From Flavobacterium sp. HSC-61S13 (lineage in GTDB: Bacteria > Bacteroidota > Bacteroidia > Flavobacteriales > Flavobacteriaceae), in contig NZ_JALJZV010000006.1 in the NCBI RefSeq assembly GCF_024171535.1, forward strand, positions 175,311-239,310: a stretch of DNA of 64,000 nucleotides, written 5' to 3'. Position numbers and translations under genes: made by a program. Below, piece after piece: positions 63,670 through 64,000 of the stretch (its first letter is position 1; every line of letters starts with the position of its first letter). Under the pieces are notes generated by a model that was not told the DNA's origin, did no database searches, and saw only the letters and a program-made list of their open reading frames with translations.

Positions 63670-64000
63670 TGTACGTCCCTGATATAGGTTGACCTAAAAA
63701 ATCAATTTATATGAAAGCAAATATTCAAGTCATTAAGAAGCAGCGCGTTTATAGTGTTGAATTTAAGCGAGAGATCGTCTCTCAATTTGAATCCGGAAGT
63801 TATAGTGTAATACAACTTTCAAAACTTTATGAAATTTCTAATTCCTTAATTTACGATTGGATCTATAAATTTTCTAATTTTAATGAAAAAGGTCAAAGAG
63901 TAGTAGAGATGAAAGCAAGTAGTAGTGAAAAATTAAAGGCATTAGAAAAGCGTATCAAAGAATTAGAGCGTGCCGTAGGTCAAAAACAGATTAAAATCGA
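63670..64000 (+). mobile_element. Left end of an IS3-family insertion sequence (truncated by window)
   Basis: The left terminal repeat appears to start with TGTACGTCCCTGATATAGG at 63670 and leads, after about 40 bases, into an orfA. The other end and the target duplication are outside the window. The junction with the TTCGAAAATCG repeats is consistent with insertion into repeat DNA. Confidence 0.7.
63711..64000 (+). CDS. IS3-family transposase OrfA, 3' end cut by window
   Basis: Open frame from ATG 63711 to the window edge, 96 codons so far. The N-terminal HTH of IS3 OrfA proteins is present (YSVEFKREIVSQFESGSYSV, then LSKLYEISNSLIYDWIYKF). It is followed by a leucine-zipper helix (SSEKLKALEKRIKELERAVGQKQIKI), which normally precedes the stop and the -1 frameshift into orfB. 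The length fits a nearly complete OrfA. No stop or inactivating change is seen. The catalytic DDE part lies beyond the edge. Confidence 0.88.
   Translation, partial: MKANIQVIKKQRVYSVEFKREIVSQFESGSYSVIQLSKLYEISNSLIYDWIYKFSNFNEKGQRVVEMKASSSEKLKALEKRIKELERAVGQKQIKI

Overview
The window looks like a low-GC chromosome segment of a Bacteroidota bacterium, most likely Flavobacteriaceae. The genus cannot be fixed from the sequence alone. The evidence is the Bacteroidota-type promoter box TAnnTTTG ahead of many genes, a type III glutamine synthetase, a fused IcmF-type mutase, LytTR/LytS-type regulators, outer-membrane barrels, many lipoproteins and a TPR/HTH membrane regulator typical of this phylum. 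No rRNA or tRNA gene was recognised.

Layout. 1-1855 (minus): two overlapping FecCD-type siderophore permeases, the first running off the left edge. 2162-3241 (minus): corA. 3317-9111 (plus): hutI and hutG of histidine degradation, then a tightly spaced OmpR-type two-component pair, a YARHG-domain protein and a MepB-family protein. 9306-14819 (plus): a complete CzcCBA/CusCBA-like RND efflux operon. 14906-17089 (minus): glnN with a repeat-bearing promoter. 17280-25156: small regulators and envelope proteins (collagen-like lipoprotein, Crp/Fnr regulator, TonB-like protein, AhpD-like protein, YbaK deacylase, GNAT-NTF2 fusion, barrel proteins, LytS/LytTR pair). 25366-28794 (minus): icmF. 29009-33807 (plus): MBL-fold hydrolase, a structured intergenic RNA candidate, folE, cysS, yidD and lgt.

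33862-43841 is the most interesting region. A membrane-spanning TPR/HTH regulator lies divergent to a four-gene set: a HEAT-repeat membrane protein, a processive family 2 glycosyltransferase (DVD, ED, QRSRW motifs), a TPR protein ending in a beta-barrel, and a DUF4838 lipoprotein. Its architecture parallels the Pga/Bcs exopolysaccharide systems (synthase, TPR-barrel exporter, periplasmic hydrolase-like protein) with different auxiliary parts. A DUF1573 lipoprotein follows. 44486-46939 holds a TetR regulator and a three-gene membrane/dihaem-cytochrome cassette; both promoters carry the same palindromic operator.

47695-62895 holds a 7-alpha-hydroxysteroid-dehydrogenase-like SDR, guaB, mvaB, lysE, pyrD, a VOC protein, a MORN-type repeat protein, a copper P-type ATPase, gcvT, yebC, clpS, prmA and a phosphate-selective porin with four 11-bp-phased direct repeats upstream that look like a Pho box. 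The right end (62896-64000) is non-coding repeat sequence: an array of about eight 46/47-bp units with a GC-rich palindromic core, TTCGAAAATCG-type repeats, and the left end of an IS3-family insertion sequence with a partial orfA. All alignments to named families were made by eye from memory; no search was run.
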